From the NCBI GenBank assembly GCA_002347125.1, contig DDXG01000283.1, positions 1,659-17,203 on the forward strand: a stretch of DNA of 15,545 nt, written 5' to 3'. The stretch comes from Phycisphaerales bacterium UBA2266. Its GTDB lineage: Bacteria; Planctomycetota; Phycisphaerae; Sedimentisphaerales; Anaerobacaceae. A model generated the notes under the pieces. The model was not told the DNA's origin, did no database searches, and worked only from the letters and a program-made list of their open reading frames with translations. A program made the position numbers and the translations under genes. Shown here in pieces: positions 1-7,985 of the stretch (position 1 is its first letter; each line of letters starts with the position of its first letter).

Positions 1-2936
1 AGGTTGTTGGCCACCGGGATCGTCGTCCAGTTGATGTTGTCGCTGGAGAACGAAGAGGTCAGGTCTCCGACCGAGTTTCGGGAGATGCGAATCCACAGCG
101 GGGCCGTGAAGTTGGGATCGCGGGTGCTCGTGGTGGTCCCGCCCGGATCGGTTCGAATCTGGGTGGTCGTGCCGTTGCCCGGCGTGACGGCCAGCAGGGC
201 ATTGGGTGAACCTCCGTCGAGCGTGGCGCGGATCATGATCCCGGCCTTCGACCAGGCGTTGGTGTTCTGGACGCTCTCGACCTTGACCTTGAGCGTGAAT
301 ACGCCGGTGCTGACCTGCTTGTAGACGTAATGGAACTCGTCGTGGTAGCCGTCGGCAGCGACCTGCCCGGGGTAGAGCATGTTCCAGATGTCGGCGCCGG
401 CGCCGGTAAGCGTGTACTGATTGCCGGCGACGGAGAGCGCCCCCATCTCGCCGGGGAAGCCCCGATACCACACGGACAGAGCCCGCAGGCCGTTTCGTAT
501 GAAGTCCTGAGACGCCGCGAACGTCCGGGTCGCCTCGGAGTACTTGGCGGTGATAAGCGTTCCGAGGGCGTCGGCGCCCGTACCGGAGTTGTCGTACCAG
601 AAGGGCATCGCCTGGCGGCCACCGTGTATGACCGCTGTCTCGGCCACGGGCGGGGGCCAGTTGCCGATGAGCGAGCCGGTTCCGTTGCCGCCGATGGTGG
701 TGGGGTCGGTCCAGCCGTAGCCATCCCGCCAGGTGTACCACATGCGGCTGCCGGCGGCGCCAACGACCGTGCTGTCGCCGTAGCTCTCGAAATCCTCCAG
801 CACGATGTGGTCCAGGGTGGTGAACGTCCAGGTGTACCCCTTGTGGATCGTCACGCCATCGGGCTCGACCTCATCGACTCTCCAGTAGTAGGTTCCGCCG
901 AAGCCCAAAGCGCCCGGATCATAGGTGTTGGGGCCCTGTCGGCCGACGTAGACGCCGGACGTAAATGTCGTGGCGGCCTCGACGGCGGCCATGTCTGTTG
1001 AGAAGTAGACGTCGTGCATGGCGACCCCGTCGCCGGGCGTCCAGGCCAGCGGGCGGGCCGCTTCGATGTCCGGGACGGCCCCGTTGCCGGGTTTGGGGTT
1101 CCACGCGACGAAACGATCGCCCCGCATGGCCGCGATGACCTCGGCGGGCGTGATGGCCCGGTTGAACAGGCGGAAGTCGTCGATCATGCCGTCATAGTAA
1201 CGGTCGCCGCTGTTGGCGTGGCCCAGCCGCAGGCGGACATAGGTCTTGAGGTTGCCCGGGTTGTTGTGCGGGGCCGATCCGACCTGGACGCCGTTGATGT
1301 AGAACCGCATGCCGTCGGGCTCGCTCCAGGTGGCGGCCACATGGACCCATGCGTCCGCCGGCGTCCACGGGGAATTAAGGCTGATATTCGTGCCGGTGCC
1401 GCCGTCGGTGCCCAGGACCCAGTAGCGGATGATGCCGCCGCCGTCGTCGTCCATGTTGACGTGCATTTCATCCTGTCCACCGAAACCGTCGCCGCCGGTC
1501 TCATCACAGGCGTACCAGATATGGCCTTCGTCGTCGATCTGGGTGCTGTTGACCCACATGGCGACGGAGCCTTTGCTGTTGGTCAGCCCGATGGAGGCCG
1601 CCGGCATCTCCACGTAGCCGCCGTTGTCGCCGATGAAGTCCAGGGCCCCATCGAACAGGCCGCTGACCCAGTTTACCGTGCCGCTGATGGTTCCGTCGCG
1701 GCCGTGACCCGACCAGTCCAGGACCTTCGTGCCGTAGCCGGCGTCGAACTTGTACCATGCGACAAGGTTCGGATCCTGTATGGTGATGACCGGGATGACG
1801 CTGAAGGTCCAGACATCGCCCTTGTGTTTGGTCAGGCTCTGGTCGATGGCATCTACACGCCAATAGTAGGTCGTGTTGTTGGAAAGGCCGGTGAGGCTAT
1901 GGGTGGCGGGGACAATGGTCGCGTTCGGTGTCGTGGCGCTGTTGACGGTATCGTAGTTTGTGCCGTGGTAGACCTCATAGTAGCTGCTCTGGTAGCCCGG
2001 GGACCACGCCAGTTGTACGTTCGTCGGGAGGTACTTGGCGCCGTCGATGGGCGTGGGGTTGGACGCCTTGCCGGACATGACCGAGAAACTCCAGACGTCG
2101 CCGGCCCACGGGCTGTCCGGGTGGAGATTATTGACCTCATCGACGGCCCAGTAGTAGGTGGTTCCGGGCACCAGGCCCGTCATGATATGCGGGGGGGCCG
2201 GTGTATACCCCTTGTCTGCGGCGGCAAGGCGGCTCTCCACGTCGGAGCGGGCGGCACTGAAAAACAGGTGATGCTGCGCGGCGTAGGTACCCGGCTCCCA
2301 GGAGAGGACGGCGGCGCCGGTGGTTATCGTGCTGCCATTGACCGGCGTGGGATTGAGGGCTTTGGTGGGCGGCAGGGCTGCGGCGACGACGTACATGTTC
2401 CGGCTGCCCCCGTTATTCTGGCCGTACAAGGTGTAGGTGCCGGGTGTGACGGGCTTCACGTAGACGCCGAAGGTGTTATTGAGACTGCCGTCGGCGTTTT
2501 CGTCGTTCTCCACGGTCATCTGGGTCAGCGTGAATCCGGCCTGCGTAACCCAGCTCATTCCGGCGGCCGTCAGGTTCGGCGGGTCGGTGCGGACATTGTC
2601 GCCCATCCGGTTGTCGATGAGCAGGTAAAGCAGACAGGCCTGCCCGATGGTCACGTCCAGTTCGTGGTTGGGGTTGTCCTTGTCGTCATTGGCGGTGCGC
2701 ACGTACTCGGCCCCGAGCATTCGCGGAGGCACTATTGCCATGATGTGTGTCCGATCCACGAAAAGGACGGCCCCCTCGCCAAGCAACGTCGGGGAGATGA
2801 CCGGCTCAGTGTCGCTACTGTTGGCGTTGGGGTTCCTTCGGGCGATACTGGTAATCAGGGGCGCGGCGTTGCACGTCGCGGCGATACCGCCGAGAACCGC
2901 CAGCAGTATGAGGGCAAAAAGGGTTTTCTTGAACAT
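1..2936 (-). CDS. Secreted LamG / fibronectin-III-like multidomain protein, C-terminus beyond window
   Basis: At least 978 residues are encoded; the frame is open to the window edge, so the C-terminus is missing. A strong Shine-Dalgarno AAGGAGG (2944-2950) lies 7 nt before the ATG. The N-terminus is a Sec signal peptide (MFKKTLFALILLAVLGG, then a small-residue cleavage region near residue 25). In order: an N-terminal beta-rich region (about 26-187); two FN3-like repeats (about 188-285 and 289-382), each opening with an 'NPTPxxG' motif and containing 'TYYWxVD'; a LamG/concanavalin-like domain (about 389-603, starting LVAWYKFDAG and ending ITPAEVIAAM); a third FN3-like repeat (about 604-708); a segment opening DFESYGD (about 712-845); and a DUF1349-like beta-sandwich (about 850-978, 'KAGIMIRATLDGG'). 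Such architectures are frequent in planctomycete exported proteins and suggest carbohydrate or surface binding. No catalytic domain is visible. Any C-terminal sorting signal would lie outside the window. Confidence 0.93.
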   Translation of the reverse strand, partial: MFKKTLFALILLAVLGGIAATCNAAPLITSIARRNPNANSSDTEPVISPTLLGEGAVLFVDRTHIMAIVPPRMLGAEYVRTANDDKDNPNHELDVTIGQACLLYLLIDNRMGDNVRTDPPNLTAAGMSWVTQAGFTLTQMTVENDENADGSLNNTFGVYVKPVTPGTYTLYGQNNGGSRNMYVVAAALPPTKALNPTPVNGSTITTGAAVLSWEPGTYAAQHHLFFSAARSDVESRLAAADKGYTPAPPHIMTGLVPGTTYYWAVDEVNNLHPDSPWAGDVWSFSVMSGKASNPTPIDGAKYLPTNVQLAWSPGYQSSYYEVYHGTNYDTVNSATTPNATIVPATHSLTGLSNNTTYYWRVDAIDQSLTKHKGDVWTFSVIPVITIQDPNLVAWYKFDAGYGTKVLDWSGHGRDGTISGTVNWVSGLFDGALDFIGDNGGYVEMPAASIGLTNSKGSVAMWVNSTQIDDEGHIWYACDETGGDGFGGQDEMHVNMDDDGGGIIRYWVLGTDGGTGTNISLNSPWTPADAWVHVAATWSEPDGMRFYINGVQVGSAPHNNPGNLKTYVRLRLGHANSGDRYYDGMIDDFRLFNRAITPAEVIAAMRGDRFVAWNPKPGNGAVPDIEAARPLAWTPGDGVAMHDVYFSTDMAAVEAATTFTSGVYVGRQGPNTYDPGALGFGGTYYWRVDEVEPDGVTIHKGYTWTFTTLDHIVLEDFESYGDSTVVGAAGSRMWYTWRDGYGWTDPTTIGGNGTGSLIGNWPPPVAETAVIHGGRQAMPFWYDNSGTGADALGTLITAKYSEATRTFAASQDFIRNGLRALSVWYRGFPGEMGALSVAGNQYTLTGAGADIWNMLYPGQVAADGYHDEFHYVYKQVSTGVFTLKVKVESVQNTNAWSKAGIMIRATLDGGSPNALLAVTPGNGTTTQIRTDPGGTTTSTRDPNFTAPLWIRISRNSVGDLTSSFSSDNINWTTIPVANN

Positions 2937-3051
2937 GGTAGGGCCTCCTTCAAGCATGTGAATGCGAAGATCTCTTTCAATACACCGACTCCTGTCCTTC
3001 TGCCGGTTCGCAGGCGCATACCATCCACACCGCCCCCGACCGGACTCATCA

Positions 3052-3080
3052 TTTATATCAGATATGACCCTGCATTTCAA
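3052..3080 (-). promoter_or_regulatory. Sigma70-type promoter for the secreted LamG protein
   Basis: Read on the minus strand, TTGAAA (3080-3075) and TATAAA (3057-3052) are separated by 17 nt, close to the sigma70 consensus. Transcription would start near 3045, giving a leader of about 108 nt before the ATG at 2936. It lies in the 225-bp gap (2937-3161) after the acyltransferase gene. I saw no convincing terminator in that gap, so some readthrough from the upstream gene is possible. Confidence 0.6.
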
Positions 3081-3161
3081 GCCCAAGCCGCCGTATTCCG
3101 CCGGGATTACCCCGTTGCCGCGGCCCAGGAGGCGGCCATGGCACCCTTGCGCGAGGCGAGA

Positions 3162-4184
3162 CTAACGCCTGGTTTGCTCGGCCTGCCGGGGCTCGCCCGA
3201 CCTGGATACGACCGCGTTGATATGGGCCCAGACCTGCTCGGTGTCGGGGATTTCGCCCTTGGGGCGGTGTTTCCAGCGGCGGTGGAGCCACCAGTACTGG
3301 CTGGGGTCCTCGCGGACGAATCGCTCGATGGCGCGGGTGTATTCGGCGGTGATCCAGGTCATAGGGTCGTCTTTGTCGGCCCATTCATCGGGCATGATGA
3401 TGCGATTGACGCCGATTTCGAAGAAGAAGCGGTTGCCCACACGACGACTGTAGCCGACGCCGATGGGCAGGTGATAGGCCATGGCCAGCAGGGCGATGCT
3501 CTTGTAGGTGCTGGCCTTGCGACCGAAGAAGTCAACGAAGACGCCCTTTCGCCCGGCGTCCTGGTCGGCAATGAAGCAGAGGGTGGCCCCTTCGGCGATG
3601 ATCTGACCCATAAGACGGCTGGCGCCTTTCTTGTCGATGATCCGCTGGCCCGCCCTCTGGCGGACGCCGTAGAGGTAACGGTTGAGAAAGCGATTATCGA
3701 AGGGGCGGGCGATGCTGTAGATGTTGTAGCCGAAGAGCCCCAGCATATAGCCGAGGATCTCGAAATTCGCGTAGTGGGCAGCGACCATGAGCATGCCCTT
3801 GCCCTCTTTGATCATCCACTTGGCCCGTTCGGCGGTCTTGAAGCGCGAGTAGTCGCGCCAGTTGTACTTCTTGACCAGGCGGGGGGTAAAAAGGACGTCG
3901 GCGGCGAGCATCACGATGTGCTGAAAACTGCGGTGCCCGACGGCTTCGAGCCAGGCCTCGTCCTTGTCGGGGAAACTGATTCTGAGGTTATGCAGGGCCC
4001 TTTCCCGCCCCCGCGTGTAGTGCTTCCACAGCAGCGAGCCCAGCAAGCAGGCGAAGTTGAGGATGGTCTGGACGTCGAAAACGAAGACGAATACCAGCGC
4101 CGAGCGCAGCACCACGTACTGCAGCCAGTCCACGACGATGTTACGCTGGTGTTTCTTCGTTTTGCGGGGCATCAGGTCAGGCAT
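3162..4184 (-). CDS. LpxL/HtrB-family lipid A acyltransferase-like protein
   Basis: The 340-residue product belongs to the LpxL/LpxM lysophospholipid acyltransferase family, which adds secondary acyl chains to Kdo-lipid A at the inner membrane. The family HX4(D/E) catalytic motif is present as H137-YANF-E142. The 'FIADQDAGRKG' and 'FVDFFGRKAS' segments match other conserved blocks. A hydrophobic membrane anchor (about residues 20-55) follows a basic N-terminus, as usual; E. coli LpxL is slightly shorter at 306 residues. I chose the ATG at 4184 over an in-frame TTG at 4220 because that TTG is the first half of a good -35 box. No Shine-Dalgarno precedes 4184 or the next ATG at 4172, and the predicted transcript starts almost at 4184, so translation may be leaderless. 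The exact acyl acceptor is unknown; a related glycolipid acyltransferase role is the alternative. Confidence 0.92.
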   Translation of the reverse strand: MPDLMPRKTKKHQRNIVVDWLQYVVLRSALVFVFVFDVQTILNFACLLGSLLWKHYTRGRERALHNLRISFPDKDEAWLEAVGHRSFQHIVMLAADVLFTPRLVKKYNWRDYSRFKTAERAKWMIKEGKGMLMVAAHYANFEILGYMLGLFGYNIYSIARPFDNRFLNRYLYGVRQRAGQRIIDKKGASRLMGQIIAEGATLCFIADQDAGRKGVFVDFFGRKASTYKSIALLAMAYHLPIGVGYSRRVGNRFFFEIGVNRIIMPDEWADKDDPMTWITAEYTRAIERFVREDPSQYWWLHRRWKHRPKGEIPDTEQVWAHINAVVSRSGEPRQAEQTRR

Positions 4185-4192
4185 AGGGGGCG

Positions 4193-4220
4193 ATTTTAGG
4201 TTCCCAGGCCACCGTGTCAA
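4193..4220 (-). promoter_or_regulatory. Sigma70-type promoter for the acyltransferase gene, probably leaderless
   Basis: On the minus strand a perfect TTGACA (4220-4215) and TAAAAT (4198-4193) are separated by 16 nt. A start about 7 nt below the -10 would fall near 4186, only about 2 nt before the ATG at 4184. This explains the absence of a ribosome binding site. Confidence 0.6.
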
Positions 4221-4250
4221 GCTCCGGGTCTCGGGCGGCCCAGGATAAGG

Positions 4251-4279
4251 TTTACACGCCTTTGTGAAGCTGGCATAAT
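4251..4279 (+). promoter_or_regulatory. Sigma70-type promoter for the FAD lipoprotein and probably the sugar cluster
   Basis: TTTACA (4251-4256) and CATAAT (4274-4279) are spaced by 17 nt, each one base off consensus. Transcription would start near 4286, giving a leader of about 110 nt before the ATG at 4397. Its -35 box lies 30 bp from the -35 box of the oppositely oriented acyltransferase promoter, so the two promoters are back to back and could share a regulator. Confidence 0.6.
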
Positions 4280-4280
4280 A

Positions 4281-4359
4281 GCCACCTGTTGACCATCGGT
4301 CCTGCCGCGCCGGTGGCTTGAAAAAAGCCGGCGGCGCTATTGCGAGGGCGTTTTTTTTT
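4281..4359 (+). promoter_or_regulatory. Structured leader ending in a T9 tract (attenuator-like)
   Basis: The leader between the promoter and the FAD gene contains two competing pairings. GCCACC (4281-4286) can pair with GGTGGC (4312-4317), enclosing a small GACC-ATC-GGTC hairpin (4291-4301). Alternatively GCCG (4304-4307) plus CCGG (4310-4313) can pair with CCGGCGGC (4328-4335). A third pairing, A6-GCC (4321-4329) with GGC-G-T6 and an inner CGC-TATT-GCG, sits directly before nine Ts (4351-4359). The arrangement resembles a transcription attenuator, but no known riboswitch class was recognised and the terminator stem is imperfect. Confidence 0.3.
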
Positions 4360-4396
4360 GGCGCTTACGCGACGATTCTGTGAAAGGATTCGACCC

Positions 4397-7300
4397 ATGC
4401 GATGTGCGGTTCGGCTGGTTCTGTCTATCGGGTGCGGTTTGGGCGTGCTGGCAGCCGGGGGCTGTTCACGCGATAGCGGTCCGGCAACCGTTTCCGGCAG
4501 TCCGCACACCGTCGAGCAGGTTCGTTCGACGGTGCGGCCACTACCTCCGGTCATGGCGGTTAATGAGTCGGCCAGGCGGATTCCGGTGGCGTTCGACGTG
4601 GATGTAGTGGTGGTCGGGGGACCATCGGCGGGTGTTTCGGCGGCGGTTGCGGCAGCCCATGAGGGCGCCAGGGTGTTTTTGGTGGCCGAGAGGCCGTACT
4701 TGGGGGAGGACCTGTGCGGAACCTATCGGTTGTGGCTTGAACCGGATGAACAGCCCCGGTCGGACCTGGAGAAGATGGTTTTCGCCGAGCCGGAGGATTT
4801 GGGGATCGGCGCTGTGGGCGTGCCCTTTACCTACACAACCGATGTTGTTTCGGCCGGTGCTCACAGAGACACCGACCCTCCGGCCGTGCTGACGGACGGC
4901 AAATACCACAGTGCATCCAGCCAGAGCCTGCAATACGACGGGGATGTGGAGATCGTGGCCGATCTGGGACGCGAGCGGAACCTGTCCAAGGTCCATGTGG
5001 TGGCCTACCAGCGCCGCAACGGGGCCGCGGACGACTTCGAGGTGGACCGGATCCTTGTCTCGGCCTCCGGAGAGGGCAAACCGTTCGAGGCAGTCGCACA
5101 GATAGAGAACAATCGCAAAGGCCAGTCCATCCCCGAGCCTTGGGGGCCCGTGCCACTGTCGGTCGCGGTCAATACGCGGGCCCGATATGTGAAACTGGCG
5201 GTCAAGAAGAGCGCCGCCGCCGGTCGGATCCTGCTGGGGGAAGTTGTCATCGAGGATAATTCGCCGAAGACCGAGGTCCGGACGCAGAGGCGGCCGCCGT
5301 CGCCGATGCAGGTCAAGCGGGCGCTGGATCAGGCCCTGATGGATGCGGGCGTCGAGTTCCTGTACGGCTGTTACGCGACGGACGTCCTGACGGACGAGGC
5401 CGGGCAGGTAGCCGGGATCGTGATGGCGAATCGGTCCGGCCGACAGGCGGTGAAGGCCCGTGTCGTGGTCGATGCGACACAGCGTGCGACTGTGGCGCGG
5501 ATGGCCGGTGTGGAGTTCTCCATGTATCCGGCCGGTGTCCAGCGGTTTGAGCGGATGGTCGTGGGTGGCCGGGCCATCGAGGGGCTCGACGGCGAACAGA
5601 TGCCGACACTGCTGCCGGTGGGCAACACAGAGTTGGGCCGGGCCATGCGGTATCGGCTGGACATAGAGATGGGGGATGGCTCCTGGGAGTCATTTGCCCA
5701 TGCCGAGCAGCAGGCTCGCGATATGACGTTCAGAGACGACCAGGGGGAGTCGGCCGAGACGCTCTTTCAGGTTCCGCCGGACGCGATGAAGTCCAGGAGC
5801 CATCCCGCTGGGGCATGGTTCGGGGCGGATTCGGCGACGTTGGATGCCTTTCGGCCGGAGAAGCTGGACCGGCTCTATGTTCTGGGCGGCTGTGCCGGGC
5901 TGTCGAGACAGGCCGCGGAAGGGCTGCTGCGCCCGCTGGAATCGATGCGCATGGGAGCCCGGATTGGCTCGGCCGCAGCGCAGGAAGCTGCACGAACGGC
6001 TCTTATCGGCGAGGTGGCGTTGCGGGGCCAGGCGGCGACACCCGTAGCGTCGGGCCAGGTGGGGGAGAATCTGGAGGGCATCCGAGGACGCCAGATGCAG
6101 TTGGGGCTGGTGGCCTCCGAGGAGCGGGCGATTCCTGTCCTGGGCCAATACGATGTGGTGGTCGTTGGCGGCGGAACGGGCGGGGCGCCGGCGGCCATTT
6201 CGGCGGCTCGCCAGGGGGCGAGGACGCTGCTGGTGGAGTATCTCAACGGCCTGGGCGGCGTCGGGACGATGGGGCTGATCAGCAAGTACTACTACGGCTA
6301 TATCAAGGGTTTCACCGCGGAAGTGGACGCGGGTGTTCAGGCGCTGGGTGATGGACGGCCTCAGGGCCCGGCGTGGAATCCTCAATGGAAGGCCGAATGG
6401 TACCGCCAGGAGTTGCGTAAGGCCGGGGCGGACGTGTGGTTTCGGACGCTTGGCTGCGGGGCGTTTGTCTGCGAGGGCAAGGTGGCGGGCGTGGTGGTTG
6501 CGACGCCGCACGGGCGCGGGGTGGTGCTGGCGAAGGTGGTGATCGATTCGACGGGCAACTCGGACATTGCGGCCGCGGCCGGGGCCGAGACGGTCTATAC
6601 CGATGAGATGTCCGTGGCGGTGCAGGGGTCGGGCCTGCCGCCGTGGAAGGTGAGCACGGGTTACACCAATACCGATTGGACGTTCATCGACGACGGAGAC
6701 ATCGTGGATGTCTGGCGGGCCTATGTGACGGCCAAGAACAAGTACACCGACGCCTACGACCTCGGACAGTTGCAGGACACGCGGGAGCGGCGGCGGATTG
6801 TCGGGGATTTCACGCTCTCGCCGATGGACATATCGCTGGGCCGGACGTTCCCGGACACCATTGTGATCTCGCGGAGCAATTTCGACACGCACGGCTACAC
6901 GGAGCATCCGGTGTTTCTGATTCGCCCGCCGGACCGCGAGGCGATGCTGGTGAACGTGCCGTACCGGTGTCTGCTGCCGAAGGGCCTGGAGGGGATACTG
7001 GTGACGGGATTGGGCGTCAGCGCCCACCGCGATGCGATGCCGGTGATCCGGATGCAGCCGGATATCCAGAACCAGGGATACGCCGCGGGTGTGGCGGCGG
7101 CGATCGCCGCAGCCGGGGGCACGCCGCTTCGAGAGATCGACGTGAAGGCCGTGCAGGGCCACCTGGTTGACAAGGGCAATATGCCCGATACGGTGTTGAC
7201 CGACGCCGATTCGCTGCCGATGCCGCCCAAGCGGGTTGCCGAGGCGGTGAGGAACGTGGCCGAGGACTACAACGACCTGGAGATTGTGCTGGCGCATATC

Positions 7301-7927
7301 GAACAGGCGACGCCGCTGCTGCGGGAGGCCTATGGCAAGGCCGAGACGCCCAAGGGCAAGCTGGCTTATGCGCATATTCTCGGGATGGTGGGCGACGGCA
7401 CGGGCGTCGAGACGCTGCTGTCGGCGGTGGAGTCAACGGGGTGGGACAAGGGCTGGGATTACACCGGCATGGGCCAGTTCGGGATGAGTATGAGCGCCTT
7501 GGACAGCCTGATTGTGGCCCTGGGTCGGACGCGGGATGGCCGGGCGGTCGATGTGTTGATCCGCCGTATGGAACAGATCGAAACCGACAGCGAGTTCTCG
7601 CACCATCGTGCCGTGGCGATGGCGTGCGAGACGCTGGGCGACCGCGACGCGGCGCCGGCCCTGGCGGCGTTGCTGCGCAAACCGGGGATGATGGGGCATG
7701 CCTTCACGCACATCCGGGAGGCGCTGGCCGGTACGCCGCCCAGTCCGGTGGACAACTCGACGCGGAACAACTCGCTGAAGGAACTGACGCTGGCGCGGGC
7801 TCTGTACCGTTGCGGCGACCATGAGGGGCTGGGCGAGAAGATACTGCGACAGTATGCAAACGACCTGAGGGCCCACTATGCACGGCACGCGCAGGGGGTC
7901 CTTGGGGAGAAGTATAAGGGACATTGA
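4397..7927 (+). CDS. Tandem FAD-dependent oxidoreductase lipoprotein with discoidin-like insert and HEAT-like tail
   Basis: The 1176-residue protein starts at the ATG preceded by AAAGGA (8-nt spacing). Upstream in-frame starts are rejected because this one yields a signal peptide ending at a candidate lipid-modified Cys23 (LAAGGC; the box is loose). The first FAD_oxidored-type Rossmann motif is GGPSAG (74-79). A domain of about 145 residues resembling an F5/8C discoidin galactose-binding fold (about 149-292) interrupts this module, which resumes at 302-532. A second Rossmann motif GGGTGG (about 590-596) opens a more canonical FAD_oxidored domain, with 'VIDSTGNSDIAAAAGA' near 715-730 and a closing FAD-site block at 886-908. 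Residues from about 952 to the end are helical and HEAT-like. The family includes flavin oxidoreductases of mostly unknown substrate. Export and the sugar-binding-like insert suggest action on a carbohydrate in the periplasm. It precedes the sugar cluster by 58 nt. Confidence 0.9.
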   Translation: MRCAVRLVLSIGCGLGVLAAGGCSRDSGPATVSGSPHTVEQVRSTVRPLPPVMAVNESARRIPVAFDVDVVVVGGPSAGVSAAVAAAHEGARVFLVAERPYLGEDLCGTYRLWLEPDEQPRSDLEKMVFAEPEDLGIGAVGVPFTYTTDVVSAGAHRDTDPPAVLTDGKYHSASSQSLQYDGDVEIVADLGRERNLSKVHVVAYQRRNGAADDFEVDRILVSASGEGKPFEAVAQIENNRKGQSIPEPWGPVPLSVAVNTRARYVKLAVKKSAAAGRILLGEVVIEDNSPKTEVRTQRRPPSPMQVKRALDQALMDAGVEFLYGCYATDVLTDEAGQVAGIVMANRSGRQAVKARVVVDATQRATVARMAGVEFSMYPAGVQRFERMVVGGRAIEGLDGEQMPTLLPVGNTELGRAMRYRLDIEMGDGSWESFAHAEQQARDMTFRDDQGESAETLFQVPPDAMKSRSHPAGAWFGADSATLDAFRPEKLDRLYVLGGCAGLSRQAAEGLLRPLESMRMGARIGSAAAQEAARTALIGEVALRGQAATPVASGQVGENLEGIRGRQMQLGLVASEERAIPVLGQYDVVVVGGGTGGAPAAISAARQGARTLLVEYLNGLGGVGTMGLISKYYYGYIKGFTAEVDAGVQALGDGRPQGPAWNPQWKAEWYRQELRKAGADVWFRTLGCGAFVCEGKVAGVVVATPHGRGVVLAKVVIDSTGNSDIAAAAGAETVYTDEMSVAVQGSGLPPWKVSTGYTNTDWTFIDDGDIVDVWRAYVTAKNKYTDAYDLGQLQDTRERRRIVGDFTLSPMDISLGRTFPDTIVISRSNFDTHGYTEHPVFLIRPPDREAMLVNVPYRCLLPKGLEGILVTGLGVSAHRDAMPVIRMQPDIQNQGYAAGVAAAIAAAGGTPLREIDVKAVQGHLVDKGNMPDTVLTDADSLPMPPKRVAEAVRNVAEDYNDLEIVLAHIEQATPLLREAYGKAETPKGKLAYAHILGMVGDGTGVETLLSAVESTGWDKGWDYTGMGQFGMSMSALDSLIVALGRTRDGRAVDVLIRRMEQIETDSEFSHHRAVAMACETLGDRDAAPALAALLRKPGMMGHAFTHIREALAGTPPSPVDNSTRNNSLKELTLARALYRCGDHEGLGEKILRQYANDLRAHYARHAQGVLGEKYKGH

Positions 7928-7985
7928 ATGCGGTGTGACGGATGTGACAATCCCAAGAGTGTTTAAGCCATAGGAGGACGCAATC

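Noticed and set aside
3117..3136. GC-rich inverted repeat GCCGC/GCGGC after the acyltransferase gene
   Set aside because: The stem is only 5 bp and no T tract follows, so it is not supported as a terminator.
1014..4199. A 1061-codon open frame on the plus strand
   Set aside because: It runs codon-aligned and antisense to the secreted protein and the acyltransferase, both of which have clear family motifs. Such long antisense frames arise in G+C-rich genes because the codons TTA, CTA and TCA are rare.
4340..4396. N-terminal extension of the flavoprotein from an upstream TTG
   Set aside because: It would overlap the T9 tract and the ribosome binding site, and it would bury the lipoprotein signal peptide, which starts properly at the ATG at 4397.
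5690..7375. A 561-codon open frame on the minus strand
   Set aside because: It is antisense to the flavoprotein gene, shows Arg/His-rich low-complexity translation and has no recognisable motif.
7924..7951. Possible promoter before the isomerase (TTGAAT-16-GACAAT)
   Set aside because: Both hexamers match only four of six consensus bases, and the 58-nt gap is compatible with co-transcription.
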